Assembly (NCBI GenBank): GCA_947095535.1
Contig: OX352772.1
Span: 142,548,660 to 142,612,659, forward strand
Direction of reading: 5' to 3'
Source of the DNA: Poecilobothrus nobilitatus
Taxonomy: Eukaryota; Arthropoda; Insecta; Diptera; Dolichopodidae
DNA: 64,000 nt
The position numbers and the translations under genes were made by a program. The notes beneath the pieces are model-generated. The model ran no database searches, was not told where the DNA came from, and saw only the letters and a list, made by a program, of their open reading frames with translations. Positions 42,946 to 54,166 of the stretch are shown in pieces (position 1 is the first letter of the stretch; each line of letters opens with the position of its first letter).

Positions 42946-43914
42946 TTATAGATTTGTAAATATATTTCCATTTTTATCAATTTGTATGCTTGCATCAAAT
43001 TCTCCATAAACAATAGCAGTGAGTTTAGATGTAAGTGGTTTTGAAAGCCTTGCCTCAATTCTAACAATAAAAACATTATCTTGGAGAATAAAAACATTAT
43101 CAAGTGATATTGACGAGTTCATTGGAATTGTAAAATTTTTTACTTCAACGCGTTTATAATTATATTTAGCATTGGATTTCCCAAGAACAGCATTGTGTGT
43201 TAACAGTACACTTGGATTAACGGTAACATGTCTCATAAATGGCGTGGCTTCTATAATTTTTAATTGTGATTCATCAGAATCGTCTGCAAATAGATAAAAA
43301 TCTGGTTTTTCAAGTGTTAAAACTATACGAATGTCAACATTATTTATAAGTAGAATAGGTTGAGTAAACATATATACGTGTAGTTTACCCATAAGTTCCA
43401 CCACATTGCTATTATAATACAATTTTTGGCGCTCTTTTGAACCATTATTATCAGATTTAGCTATATTTGCTTTATCTAAAATCCATCTTGCGCATTCTAA
43501 ATGAGTTGGAGCAGCATCTGTACCATAACTTAATAATGATTCAATATAAGCTCTATAGTGATAATTTCCATCAGACAGTGTTATATTTTTACCATTTAAT
43601 TAAACATTACATTGTTTTATTAAAGAATGTAAAATGTTAGTAACTACACTTGGTTGTATTATTATTTTTCCTTCAGCATTTTTATCATTATTCAATTGTG
43701 TTCCATCTTTCTTTAAAATCTGTACTTTTAATCTAAAATATGTAGAAGACAAATCTCCATATGTATCGCCATGACCCAGTGAAACAAATTCAATAGTTGA
43801 AGGGTTGTCTAAAGAAGCAATAGGATTGTAGGAAACTTCTTCAGATCGTAAAATGCTAGACTGAATCGGTTGGGTTTAAAAAATATCCAACTCAGATTTC
43901 ATACACTCAATCAT
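42946..43914 (-). pseudogene. MCP: Major capsid protein of Polinton 2, internally deleted
   Basis: The ATG at 43914 opens MIECMKSELDIF and is followed at once by a TAA. Further stops occur before GNYHYRAYIESLLSYG (near 43545). From 43422 to 42946 the frame is open but lacks about 330 bases of the second jelly roll (compared with 19100-19500). The join carries a duplicated AATAAAAACATTATC (near 43065-43100). Total length is 323 codons against 433 in element 1. Confidence 0.85.
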
Positions 43915-43936
43915 TATTAATTAAAATATCTTTTTG

Positions 43937-44353
43937 TTACTTTTTGTTATTATCTTTACGTCGTTTTGACGTAATATAGTTTAAATTTTTAATGAATTGT
44001 CTTTTTATAGCTTTTCGTTTTCTTTTACCAGAACCATACATTTCATTCAGTTTTCGTACGGCACCACGTCGTACATTTTTAACAATCTCTTTACTACTAT
44101 CTTGCATAACTTCTTTTACATTTGCACAAGATGCAATATCAGATAAAGCATTGATACCAGAGTTAATAACCTCTTTTTTCAAAATATCAGCGCCTGAAGT
44201 AAATAATGGTATCAAATATCTAAAAAGTCCCACAAAAAAGCTTCCCAATCCACGACCTCTTTAAAAGGGTACGGTTGAATGTAATAAAGGGCCGATATCA
44301 TCAAGTCATCTACTAGATTGAATTAAATAATGCTTATAGTATACTCTCTCCAT
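43937..44353 (-). pseudogene. pVI/core-like protein of Polinton 2, broken N-terminus
   Basis: The ATG at 44353 is followed by stops within the first 40 codons. From 44248 the frame is open through GSFFVGLFRYLIPLFTSGAD, ALSDIASCANVKEVMQDSSK and the basic end GSGKRKRKAIKRQF. Orthologue of 20310-20750. Confidence 0.75.
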
Positions 44354-44394
44354 AATGAATAACATAAAATAATATATAGTTTTGTAAAATCGCT

Positions 44395-45705
44395 TTATTT
44401 ATACTTTTTAAAATGTAATACAATTTTTGTTGGAATTGAACTATTGGAAAAGTTTATTTTGTATCCATATTTATCACATAAAAGTAATGAAATATTATTA
44501 AATGATTTCTCCACATTGCAATATTGAATATTACTGAATTCTTTTATAGTATCAGTGAAAGCATTTTGTATGTTAACAGATCTTAAACAACTTACATCTT
44601 TATCACCTATTTTTTGTGGTGCAATTACATCTGTGTATATAAAAAACATATCTGGTTTAATAATTGGAATCAATTTTACACTATCTATAAAAGTTTTGAA
44701 AGCTTCTATTACACGCGATTTATATTTTTTAAAATCTGTAACTTTCGAAGATACTTGATTGAAACATGTTGTCAAAATTCCCAACCAGGGAATGTAAGCG
44801 TAATTTTTCCAGGGTATAAGCGGAATTTCCTCTTATTTTTATATCTATTTTAGGTCTAGTAACACATATTGTTGTGTAACTTATATTTTTAAGCTCCTCC
44901 TCAGCTTTTGCTGGTTGTATAAGTTAAGAATTTGCTAATCCGGGATCGATAAAAAAAAAATTTTAATTTAAATTTTTTTGTAAATTTTATTATCTGAAAA
45001 TGTTTTATTAAATAAAAAAGATTAATTGATTTAAAATTAAACCGTCTTTCTTTATTGACTATCAAATTAGAATTAACATAAAATAATTATGTTTTTGATT
45101 ATCCAAATATTCTTACTTGCATTCACGTGTTATTGCAACGTGATTTGCCGATGTGAGAAAATATGATTTTAATATTTCCCAACTGTCATAATTTTGCTGA
45201 TGTGACAAAAGTTGTTGCGAAATAATTAGGTGTGTTAACTTTTGAAAGTGAAATTTCACGTGGATAATAAAAGTTATTAACTTATATAATGAACAGCATC
45301 GTTTATAAAATTAAAAATTCCCCAAATCAACTGTCATTCAACTTCTTTTCTTGTAAACCTATTAAGTAGGCGTATATTTTGAATTAGTGTATCTAGTAGA
45401 AAAACTTCCCAGTCGCATATCATTTGTTTTTCTATTTATGGAATATATGATATTCCAACTCCTATCATATCTTTCTGCATATCTTTAATAAATATTTGAG
45501 TACTTTTTTCCCATTCTTCACCAAACACATTTGGAACGAAACCATTAATATACATTTCTGAAATACCGACTTTCCAGCTTGAATCACACATGTATTTATT
45601 CATTTTATTTGTAGAAGATGATAATGAATTTTCTGGATAATAGTTCGCAGATGAATCACTGAGTAAAGTGACATAAAATTAATCATTTACTGGTATGTTG
45701 TCCAT
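44395..45705 (-). pseudogene. mCP: Minor capsid (penton-type) protein of Polinton 2, split by a solo LTR
   Basis: The ATG at 45705 opens MDNIPVND followed by a stop, then the penton-type N-terminus (SSWKVGISEMYINGF near 45560). Around 45410 it has a few bases (…TATGCGACTGGGAAG…) not found in the three element 1 units, and these keep the two halves in one frame. The LTR at 44922-45282 interrupts the chain. The C-terminal 129 codons (44784-44395) are open and almost identical to 58567-58953. Confidence 0.8.
44922..45282. mobile_element. Solo gypsy/errantivirus-type LTR, 361 bp, in the minor capsid gene
   Basis: The segment begins AGTTAAGAATTTGC and ends GTTATTAACT, the AGTTA…TAACT ends used by insect gypsy-type elements. 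It is flanked by TATA at 44918-44921 and 45283-45286, a 4-bp duplication that fits that group's preference. Uninterrupted minor-capsid copies read GGTTGTGTATAATGAAC across the site. A related partial copy sits at the same place in element 3 (58089-58429). Confidence 0.8.
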
Positions 45706-46316
45706 GAGCTTGCGGATTTATTCTTACGAATTGGATTAAGTTCTGTTTGAGAATTACCTGCTGCTGATCTTAAAACACGTCTTGATGAATTATGATGAAC
45801 ATATGAAGGCACAGTTATAATGTATCAGTTTCAAAAATTTTTACATTTTGATTTCTAATTGATTTTCTTTTTCTAAGACCTTCTTCAACTGAAGCAGCTG
45901 ACAATGCTTTTGTTAAAAAATTTTCCTGAACTTCATTATCAAATACTTCGTCATCAGCTTCTTTTTCATATACTTCTTCTTTAGGAACAACTTGTATTCC
46001 AACATTCTCATATTCAGGGAAATGCGATTGAGTTTCTCATCTATATACATTTTTTTTGCACGAGTTTGAGTACCTTTTGTTTCCGTTATTTTTACCTTCT
46101 CCTTTTTATTTCTAGGCAGTTGTCGTGTTTGTTTCTTATTTTAAATAGATTTTGTCTGTATAAATACCATTTGTGAGTGTCCGTGACATGTTTATTTAAC
46201 AATTTTTTTTTCATATTTTTATCCAACTCATTAAGTTCAACGTCAGCATTTTGCTTCATTTTCTCATAAATCTCAGGTTTTAAAATTATCCTTTTATTAA
46301 ATGTTGTATTATTCAT
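45687..46316 (-). pseudogene. Conserved 226-aa Polinton protein, element 2, broken
   Basis: The ATG at 46316 opens MNNTTFNKRIILKPEIYEKM and is open for 74 codons. Several indels then break it; LRKRKSIRNQNVKIF is recognisable near 45850 and RVLRSAAGNSQTEL near 45760. Ends overlap the minor capsid start. Confidence 0.7.
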
Positions 46317-46604
46317 TTTATAAAATTTCCAATTATCTCTGATAGTACTGCACCAAGAAGTGTATGTAAAAATCCACCACGTTGAATAATGATTTTTCTT
46401 TTGCTATTTATAGATTTTTTTCGGCAAATAAGCGATCTTAATTCTTTTTTATACTTTCGGAATTGGGTTGTTGCTGTTTTACTCAGATCACAATTACCTT
46501 TTAAAATATTTTAAGAGATTTCGCAAATGTTTTTATTACTTCAGGGTCACAGTGTTTTATAATTACTTTCTGGAATTTTGAGGTTTAGAGGTGAGGTGAG
46601 GTGA
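46313..46604 (-). pseudogene. Conserved 97-aa Polinton protein, element 2, broken
   Basis: KVIIKHCDPEVIKTF (near 46540) and the hydrophobic end GGFLHTLLGAVLSEIIGNF (near 46330-46385) are present with at least one frame change near 46515. A GAGGTGAGGTGAG microduplication (46585-46600) lies at the junction with the ATPase end. Confidence 0.6.
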
Positions 46605-46606
46605 GT

Positions 46607-47258
46607 TTAGAGATTTTTAACACGTGCAATATATGTCGATTGGTCTTCCAGCGTTTCACATTCCTCCCAAAATTGTTCTAATTGATCTCTCGTACAATAA
46701 CACAAACCTTTTCCAAATATATCATTAACGTCTTGAGTAAAATCTATTAATATATAGCCATATGGGACTGACGTCACACCATTATATACATTTTCAAATG
46801 CTTTAATTTCATTGGGATACATTTGGCGAGCTAGAGGTAATATCTGCGATTTATCTCTTGCAATTTTGAAAAGTACTAAATATTTACAGTTAAGAAATAT
46901 CTCTTGAAAATTTACCCCGGGGAAAAAGATTTTGTGTTACAAATATTACAGATAAGTTTCTATGATGTGATCCTCTAGTAAATAATTCACAAACATGCTT
47001 ATCATGAGAATTTAACATCATATCATCGATAATAATTAACAAAGGTTTTTGATTATCATTAAAATCTGGAATAGAGTTACTATATTCCATATCTTTGCCA
47101 TATTTTGGAACGGCATTTTTGTCTGGATTACAACAAATTATTCTATTAATATGCGGTTGTAGATTTTCTTTTTTATATTTTATTAAATTATGAATAACAG
47201 TGGTTTTACCACAGCATGATGGCAAAGCCGCCATCATAATAAACGGGTGAAACAGCAT
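46607..47258 (-). pseudogene. ATP: Packaging ATPase (FtsK/HerA, A32-like) of Polinton 2, frameshifted
   Basis: The ATPase would pump DNA into the capsid. The start MLFHPFIMMAALPSCCGKTT lies at 47258: the P-loop is recognisable (…PSCCGKTT) although the first glycine of the usual GPSGCGKT reads leucine. Walker B is PLLIIIDDMM (near 47040), followed by HDKHVCELFTRGSHHRNLSV and VTQNLF (sensor region). A frame change near 46890 separates the second part (46822-46607, FGKGLCYCTRDQLEQFW). This is the only ATPase in the window; element 1 has lost its copy. Confidence 0.85.
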
Positions 47259-47377
47259 AGTTGTATTAGTTAAAAACTAACTCTGTTCACCTATGTTTAT
47301 ACGAAAAGCTTTTTTCCCGAAGTGAATATAAATGTAATTTAGTTATTCTATGGAACATTCTTCCATAAACCTTCGAC
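47259..47377. promoter_or_regulatory. Divergent intergenic region between ATPase and exonuclease-like genes
   Basis: A 119-base gap between two outward-facing starts. It contains AATATAAATG (near 47325) as a TATA-like candidate for the plus-strand gene. No clear initiator was found. Confidence 0.35.
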
Positions 47378-47918
47378 ATGGTTAAACAAGTTCTAATAGT
47401 TGACCTACAATTTTTACAAGGAAATGAAAAGCAATATTTCCTAAAAGAGTTAGCCATACTTGAAAAAGGAAGTTTAATTCCAATTGTGTATCACTTCAAA
47501 GCACCGTATCCCGCAGGAGAACTTAGTCAGGATATGAAATATAATAACCAGTATTGCGAAAGTAAAATAAATTGGCTTAAATGGAATAACGGTTCAGTTG
47601 ATTTAGATGTAAAATGTATATTAAAACATTATTTAGAGTCAGCTGAAAAAATGTATGTTAAAGGAGAACAAAAAATCCTTTTTCTTCAAAAAAGTACATT
47701 GACAGTGTTAAAATAGAGGATCTAAGCAGAAATTGCCGTCATTGCAAAATATTGATAACTGTAAATCAAATTGTCCTATACACTTATCAAACAACAATTT
47801 CAGATGTGCTGTTAAAAAATTTTATAATGTAAATATAAATATATATGTATCTTTTAAAGGAAAAAATGTTAGATTAAGTTTTTCAATTTTCATACTTGCA
47901 CGATATGAATTTAAATAA
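47378..47918 (+). pseudogene. Conserved Polinton protein (exonuclease-like candidate), element 2, frameshifted
   Basis: Starts MVKQVLIVDLQFLQGNEKQY; KELAILEKGSLIPIVYHFKA, NQYCESKINWLKWNNGSVD, and ESAEKMYVKGEQKI follow, all typical of the family (pattern VDLQ…KELA…HF…YVKG-EK). A frame change near 47705 moves the last third (SLQNIDNCKSNCPIHLSN, then a CAVKKFYNV block) to 47733-47918. The N-terminal VDLQ acidic residue would be a metal ligand if this is an RNase H-fold nuclease; that is inference. Confidence 0.65.
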
Positions 47919-47964
47919 CAAAACCAAAAAAGTTACATTCTACATTTAACAAGAAATTCACGTT

Positions 47965-48132
47965 ATGCATGTATGGGAGTATGCTTACAGATCACCAAGG
48001 AAAAGTCATTGGGAAGAATACGCACGTGATACAAGTAGATTTCAAAGACGTATAGAAAAAGTTGGTCTCACTATTTCTGCAATTTGAACATCTGATCATC
48101 GTAAAAAAATGTTTAAACTTAGATTTAAATGA
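47965..48132 (+). pseudogene. Small basic Polinton protein (55 codons), element 2, one nonsense codon
   Basis: Begins MHVWEYAYRSPRKSHWEEYA and ends with TSDHRKKMFKLRFK; TGA at codon 41 (48085-48087). About 80% of codons match 32198-32365. Its conservation at protein level in two elements supports that this short frame is a real gene. Confidence 0.6.
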
Positions 48133-49464
48133 AAATATAATAATAAAAGAATTTAAACATAAAAATAAATGTCTTTTATTTTTATCTTATGTTTTTAAAA
48201 TAGATACCATTTAACCTATCTTTGAATTATTTTTTATTCTATACAAAAACAAAAACAAAAACAAAAAAAAAACAAAAAAAAACAAAAAAAAAAAATAAAA
48301 AAATAAACATAAACATAAACATAAATGCATATCAAAAAGTATATCTTTAGTTTAATCAGATCCATATTTTTGATTTGCTGTTTGTTTTCTTTTTATTCAT
48401 ATTTTTTGAACATTCTTACTTAAAAGTAAAAAAAAATATCTTGCACGACATGCAGTCAGCTAATTAATGACTTTCGTTTTCTCTTTTCTTCTATAAATTT
48501 TTCTATCCAGAAGAAACAACATTTTTATGTAAGCAAAAACAAAATGTATATCTTACTTTACTTTTTACTTTATGCTAACAAAAAAAAACAAAAACAGGAT
48601 TACACTTTTTCTTTTCAATTTTAAAGATGCGCTGTAGATTTAAAAATAAAAAAAAATTTTCTCTTTTTTATTTTTATATAAACAATTTTTTTAATACATG
48701 TACATTAGCGTATAAAACAAAAAACAAAAAAAAAGTTTTAATTCTTATTTAAACTTTATTTATTTAAAAACTAAAATGCTAAAAAATTTATTTAAGTCTT
48801 ACTTCTTCTTTTTTTTACTCTACACAGTTTTCAAGGAAGGTATATAGGTACATTATTTTGCTATTATAAAGAACAAGTTTTTTATTTTTATTTCCTTTAA
48901 ATGCAACATGTTTTTCTTTTCAATTTTAAAGATGCTCTGTAGATTTAAAAATAAACAAAAAATTTTCTGATTTTTCTTTTCATATAAGAAATTTTCTTGC
49001 TACTTTTATGTGTGCGCCTAGTATTTAAACCAGGTATACAATTTTGTTTATTAAGCGCCGACCTACTTCAAATTGTTTAAAACTTGACTTCCTACTATAC
49101 AACCATTTGGAACTTATAAGTTAACAACCCACACATGCAACCTAACTTAAAACCTCAACCAAAACTAATTTTTGGCTTATAGTAACCAAGATACATAAAA
49201 TCAATTGTTCAGTTCATTAACTCTGCCTGACAACTTACAGAATATCAACAACCTTCACTTCCTATTATAAAACTATTTGGAACTTATAAGTTAACAACCC
49301 ACACACACAACCTAACTTAAAACCTAAACCAAAACAATCTAAACAAGTTCTTGACCTACTAACCAGCATAACCTACATTAAACCCATCAATCAAAATGTA
49401 GGTCAGCATGTCGTGCTATATGGGTAAATTTTTTTCCCATCCAAAAAAGGCAGGGTTACCTACT
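48133..49464 (-). repeat. Polinton 2 right terminal inverted repeat
   Basis: Non-coding, reaching the tip at 49464. It matches 33514-34000 and 10331-10445 in inverted orientation and has its own internal duplication (TTTCAATTTTAAAGATG at about 48617 and 48920). It contains the empty counterpart of the element 1 insertion site (TAAGTC 48793-48798). Confidence 0.85.
49080..49330 (-). repeat. Two subrepeats with AACTTATAAGTT in element 2's right terminal repeat
   Basis: The palindrome occurs at 49111-49122 and 49281-49292, 170 bases apart. The surrounding words (CTTCCTACTATACAACCA, TTAACAACCCACACA) are shared with the 113-bp subrepeats of element 1. Confidence 0.85.
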
Positions 49465-49481
49465 TATAAATTTCAAAAAGT

Positions 49482-49572
49482 TGAATAATTCATCAAGACG
49501 TGTTTTAATGCTAGCTATAACAGGTAATACTCAAACGGAACTTAATTTTCCAATTTGTAAGATCCGCAAGCT
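49482..49572 (+). pseudogene. Scrap of the 226-aa Polinton gene next to element 2's right tip
   Basis: About 90 bases encode NNSSRRVL and NTQTELNFP in plus orientation, matching the end of the family at 21729-22408, 25386-26066 and 29098-29778. It shows that element 2 abuts, and perhaps inserted into, yet another Polinton copy. Confidence 0.75.
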
Positions 49573-51125
49573 TATAATTCGTTGGTATCAAAGATAATTA
49601 GAGCAGCCGCCTAATTCGTTGGTATCAAAGACTGCGAATGATTTCCTACAGTTTGCCACTCCGAGGAATCATCTTCATGTAAGCAACATTTTACTTTCTC
49701 ATCTATTGATATTTAAAACAAAACTTCAAGCAATTGTGAGAAAAAAATAGTAACAAAAATTTTAAGAAATAAAAATTATTTTTTATAAAAGAAAAATTGG
49801 AAAAAATTTTTTATATGAGGAAAATTATACTAAAGTGAACAAAAATTAAAATTATATTAAAAATAAAATTATATTAAAAGAAAAAATAATAATATAGAAA
49901 AGTAAATATATTAGTGTTTTGCATTTTTTGAATCAAGCCTTAATTTACCCAAAGTGAGGCTGCTTTGGGCACAGAATCGCAAAATTTCTAATATCAAAAA
50001 AATCTTATTATTATAAATTTTTATAAATAAGTAAAATAAATAAAAATTATTTATAAATTTTACGAAAAGTAAAGAAAATATTATATAAATTAATAATTTT
50101 ATATTATATAAATTTTACGAAAGGTAAAGAAAAATAACAAAAATTAAAAATAAAAGAAAAATATAAGAATCAAAAATAAAATTTTTAACATTGAAAATGG
50201 TAATTAAAAATAAAAATAACGATCATTTCATTAAATAATAAATTTTTAACAGATCTGATAATTTTAAGAAATTTTTTTATAAAAATTTTTATTATAAGGC
50301 ATTTAAATAGAAATAAATTGTAAAAATTATAAAACAAAATTTTAAAATAGAATAAAATAGAAATAAAATAAGAAATAAAATTTATTAGAAACGAGGAAGA
50401 ATACAGTTGCCTTTGTCAACTCTTAGATACCCGTACGAACCGTTAGTATGTTCACAGCCTGTCACTCTGCTTACAATATTATTTTTTTAATGAATTTTAT
50501 AATTTCTAGAACTAAGGGTTGTAGATATATTCAAACTATATGTTTATACATTCTTCTAAAGCAAATTCTAACCTTCCACATAACGATTATCAATCCAAAA
50601 CTTTTTCAAATATTCTATAGTACCATTTAATACTAAGCGGTAAACGTTTATTAAATTTACTAAGTACAAAATAATAAATATAATTTTGTGCGAATTATAT
50701 TATTATATTATATTATATTTAAATATTCCATTGACAGAATAATTTCTTATAAGTACAATAAAATACATATATGTATGTAAATACGGCGCTATATAATATA
50801 CATATATACTCTTATCATTCATTCACTAGTGACATATACGATATGTAAATAAACATGATATTATATAAGTATGTATATATATCAATATCATATAAATAAT
50901 AATAAAAATTCTTCAAGTAACCGTTATGTTGTTTATTTATTTACATTTTTTTGTACTACGCATTATATCCTCAACAATTTCAAATTATCGAGTAAAACAA
51001 AATGCAAAAAATTCGTTAAAGAAATTTGTTAGAAAATTTGAAAAAATCAAGTAACTCTTTCGTCAATTATAAAGTAACCATATATTATTAAAAAAAGTTA
51101 TTCACAGAAATAAGAGTATAATATT
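49573..51125. other. Non-coding AT-rich region with a 20-bp direct repeat
   Basis: TAATTCGTTGGTATCAAAGA occurs at 49575-49594 and 49612-49631. The rest is low-complexity A/T sequence with ATATAT and TATTATATTA runs (50690-50910). No gene seen. Confidence 0.5.
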
Positions 51126-51960
51126 GAAGCTTTAATTTTTGTGTATTACTTCAAAAAAATGTTAACAGGTGTTCAAGTTACAGGTGTTTAAAAATTGGAA
51201 ATTTTCAGTTTTTGACCCCTTACAGCTCCTAAACGGGGGGTGATACAAAAAAAATTTCTGAAATGACTCATTATTTTCAAAGATCTAACTTCTGTCAAAA
51301 TTTCAAGTTTCCAACTTAAACCGTTTAGAAGATAGAAGGGTTAAAGGATTTTGCAAAATTTGAGTTTTGCATAACGGTAAATTAAGACACCGTACGCCAC
51401 AAATATATATTTATTGTATATATACTTTTAAAGCTGATGAAAGTAGTAATCGTTTAGCGTTTTCAAAATGAAGATATACCTTATACAACTTTTGCTATAA
51501 TAATTTAAATATAGAGCTTTTTTGAGCCTTTGGGGAGCTGTATCTCCGTAACGAGTGGGGCTACAAAAAAAAAGTATTAAAAATAAAATTAATATTTTTG
51601 TGAGATCTATCAGCAGTTAAAATTTCATAGCTCTATTTCAAAAAAAATGTCGGGATCTAAAAGTTAGGTGTTCGAGAGCTACCCTAAGGCTTGGTCCAAA
51701 CTCAACCAAAAAAAATAGGGAACCTACAAATTACTGCCAGAATATTTTGTGTAAATTTCAAGATTCTAGCTTTCTTAGTTTTTGAGTTAGCGTGCTGACG
51801 GACGGACGGACGGACGGACGGACATGGCTCAAAAGTCTTAGAATTTTTTTCTGATCCGATCCATACCTTTGAAGGTATATCTAGCTCGCTTATTTCGAGG
51901 TGTTACAAACGGAGGAGTAATTTTATTATACCCGATCCTATCGTACGGGTATAAAAATTC
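51126..51960 (+). repeat. Dispersed non-coding repeat with (GACG)n and terminal hairpin
   Basis: Relatively GC-richer block. It contains GACGGACGGACGGACGGAC at about 51797-51822 followed by ATGGCTCAAAAGTC, and ends with a perfect 9-bp hairpin TTATACCCG / CGGGTATAA (51926-51934, 51946-51954). The combination of (GACG)n, ACATGGCT and a TATACCCG hairpin resembles dispersed repeats of fly genomes. No coding capacity. Confidence 0.6.
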
Positions 51961-52329
51961 CATATGCTTGAAGTTTACCACATATTATTACTACATATTA
52001 CTTTTTTAAATAAGATACTTTAAATAAATTTGATCATATTTATGCTAAAAAAAATAAAATATTATAATTAAAATTCTTAAAAAACTAAATTTTTCAGTCT
52101 GCCTTTGAACTTCACAAAGGATACTAGTTTTTTGACTTGCAGTATTTTTTTTTTTTTCTTTTTGCTTCTAAGCTTTTCTTTTTTATTTCTAAAAACACAA
52201 AATAAAAGAATTTAAAAAAAAAAATAAAAAAAAATCTTCTTAATATTTTCACTAGTTTTAAAAATCACTGGATTTATTAAAATACAAAAGTAAAACAAAC
52301 CTCCAACACTTGCTGTAAAATTTGGAAAC
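51961..52329. other. AT-rich stretch before LINE copy B
   Basis: No gene. It may include the 5' untranslated region of the LINE, whose 5' end I cannot place. Confidence 0.4.
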
Positions 52330-53690
52330 ATGCTTCCTTCGGGGAGCACGAACTTTTTTCGTTTGCTTAAAGATGGTGTGACTGAAAAAAAAGGAAAAAA
52401 GTAAAAAACAGCACAGCACTGCAAAACACAACAATAAACATAACCTTAGATAATAATGACAAAAAGTTCCTAAATATAAAAGCCACCGATCCTAATGCAC
52501 CTCTAAGAACACACAACAAATTCGTAATAAACAAGCTTCTTGAAGGTATCTATCCAAAATTCACGGCCTCCTGGGACAGAACTGGAAATATAATGCTTGA
52601 AGTGTCCAGCAAGAGAATTGCAGACATTTTTCTAAAAAAAACTAAACTTGGCAAAATCGACATAGCAGTTGAATTGAATAAACACTTTAATTACTCCAAA
52701 GGACTGATCTTCGACAGAGATCTAATAAATGTTGACACAACCGAAATCTTAACTGGACTAAAAGAAAAAAATCCTTCAGTTGTTGAAGTTTTTAAATTAT
52801 CAAAAACCAAAAACTTACAAAAAATTTTTACTGGCGCAGTCATCCTTACTTTTTATTCAATGAATCCTTTAGAATATGTAAAAAGTGGCTTCACAATCCA
52901 CCAAGTAAAAAAATGGTACCCGAATCCTATAAGATGTAAAAAATGCCAAATGTTGGGGCACTTGCAAAAATTTTGCAAAAATCCTCCAAGATGTGCTGAT
53001 TGTGGTAACGAAAGACCTGAAGGCGATATAGCTCATTCACAAAATTGCAATGTTTTCAGTTGTGTTAATTGCAAAGGAGAAAATCACAGTGCAGCTTCCA
53101 ACTTGTGTCCAAGTTACGTCAAGGAAAAAGAAGTTTTAAAAATTAAAACTGATCTTCACTGCACAAAACGTATAGCTTATACTGAATATAATAAAATTTA
53201 CAAAACGTCACAAATACCACCAGTTGAAACTTTCACTCAGCTGTTCAAAAACCAAAATCCTACAAACAATACCTTATCAAAAAATTCAACTATCATATCT
53301 ACAAGCAACTCAAATAATAAAAAAACTCAACAATCAGATCTAAATATTCAAACCATTTCAAGTTCCACAACTTTAAATACAGCAATTTCAACAAATAAAA
53401 TAGAATCATCTTATCAAAGGCAACAACCTGAAACAACAACAAGGACAATGGAGGAAGATAGCAACAACAAAATGATAAGTACAATGCCAAATAATTTTAA
53501 TGATACTTTAATTAATTTAAATACTTTTAAACAAACTAATAACAATAATTGTCATGACAAAAATATGAATTTAAATTTAACAAATAATAATTACAAAAAG
53601 ATACAACTAAATCAAACATTAATCAACAATAATAATGAATTATGCTCATCCAGTAGTATAAATCTTCCGTTATCTGATGTTGATACATAA
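52330..53690 (+). pseudogene. LINE copy B ORF1 (gag-like, three zinc knuckles), frameshifted at its start
   Basis: The ATG at 52330 gives MLPSGSTNFFRLLKDGVTEK and then hits a stop after an A8-GG-A6 run (52386-52402). A one-base slip there joins it to the long frame that runs on to 53690 (365 codons from the internal ATG at 52593, but open from about 52387). Zinc knuckles lie at CKKCQMLGHLQKFC (near 52937), CADCGNERPEGDIAHSQNC and CVNCKGENHSAASNLC; the C-terminal third is N/T/Q-rich. Its role is RNA binding in the LINE ribonucleoprotein. Confidence 0.8.
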
Positions 53691-54166
53691 CATAAAAATA
53701 TTTTTTTTTTTTTTATGTATATATTATTATTGTTCTTATATATTATAATACTTTATACAGGTTAAATAACAATTCAAAATCAGAAAATCAATTAAGTAAA
53801 ATTTGTGAATTATAATTTGATAAAACAAATATATTTTTAGAAAAAAAAAAAAAATCAAATAATTAACAATTAATACATAATTATAGAACTAACATAGATC
53901 TAAGTATTATTTTAAGTAAAGAACTCAAGATATTCTAAATAAGTAAAATATTTTAATCAGCTGTTCATCAGAGTTTATCGAAATTCGTAGAGCAATTTTT
54001 TAATTTATTTTTCTCTTCTATATTCTTTTACATTTTATCTCTTTTTATTTATTTTTCAATCACTTTTACTCCTTTTTTTTTTTTTTTCAATTTTCTTTTC
54101 TCCCCTTTTTTCTTTTTTATTTATTTTTTTTTCTCTCTTTTTCTCTTCAACGTTAAGCACAATTTT

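Larger units (their letters stand above)
33514..49464 (-). mobile_element. Polinton/Maverick element 2 (main part), about 16 kb, host of element 1
   Basis: The right tip on the minus strand is AGTAGGTAACCCTGCC (ending at 49464). The gene order matches element 1: polB, polyglutamine gene, integrase, acidic gene, unknown, protease, unknown, MCP, pVI-like, minor capsid, 226-aa, 97-aa, ATPase, exonuclease-like, 55-aa. It is more decayed than element 1. It was further invaded by a PHD-type LINE (in integrase) and a gypsy-type LTR (in minor capsid). The left tip is lost at 10331. Confidence 0.9.

Noticed and set aside
49575..49631. TTCGTTGGTATCAAAGA repeats as a tRNA or attachment site
   Set aside because: No cloverleaf can be drawn and no box A/B promoter is present; it is only a 20-bp duplication.
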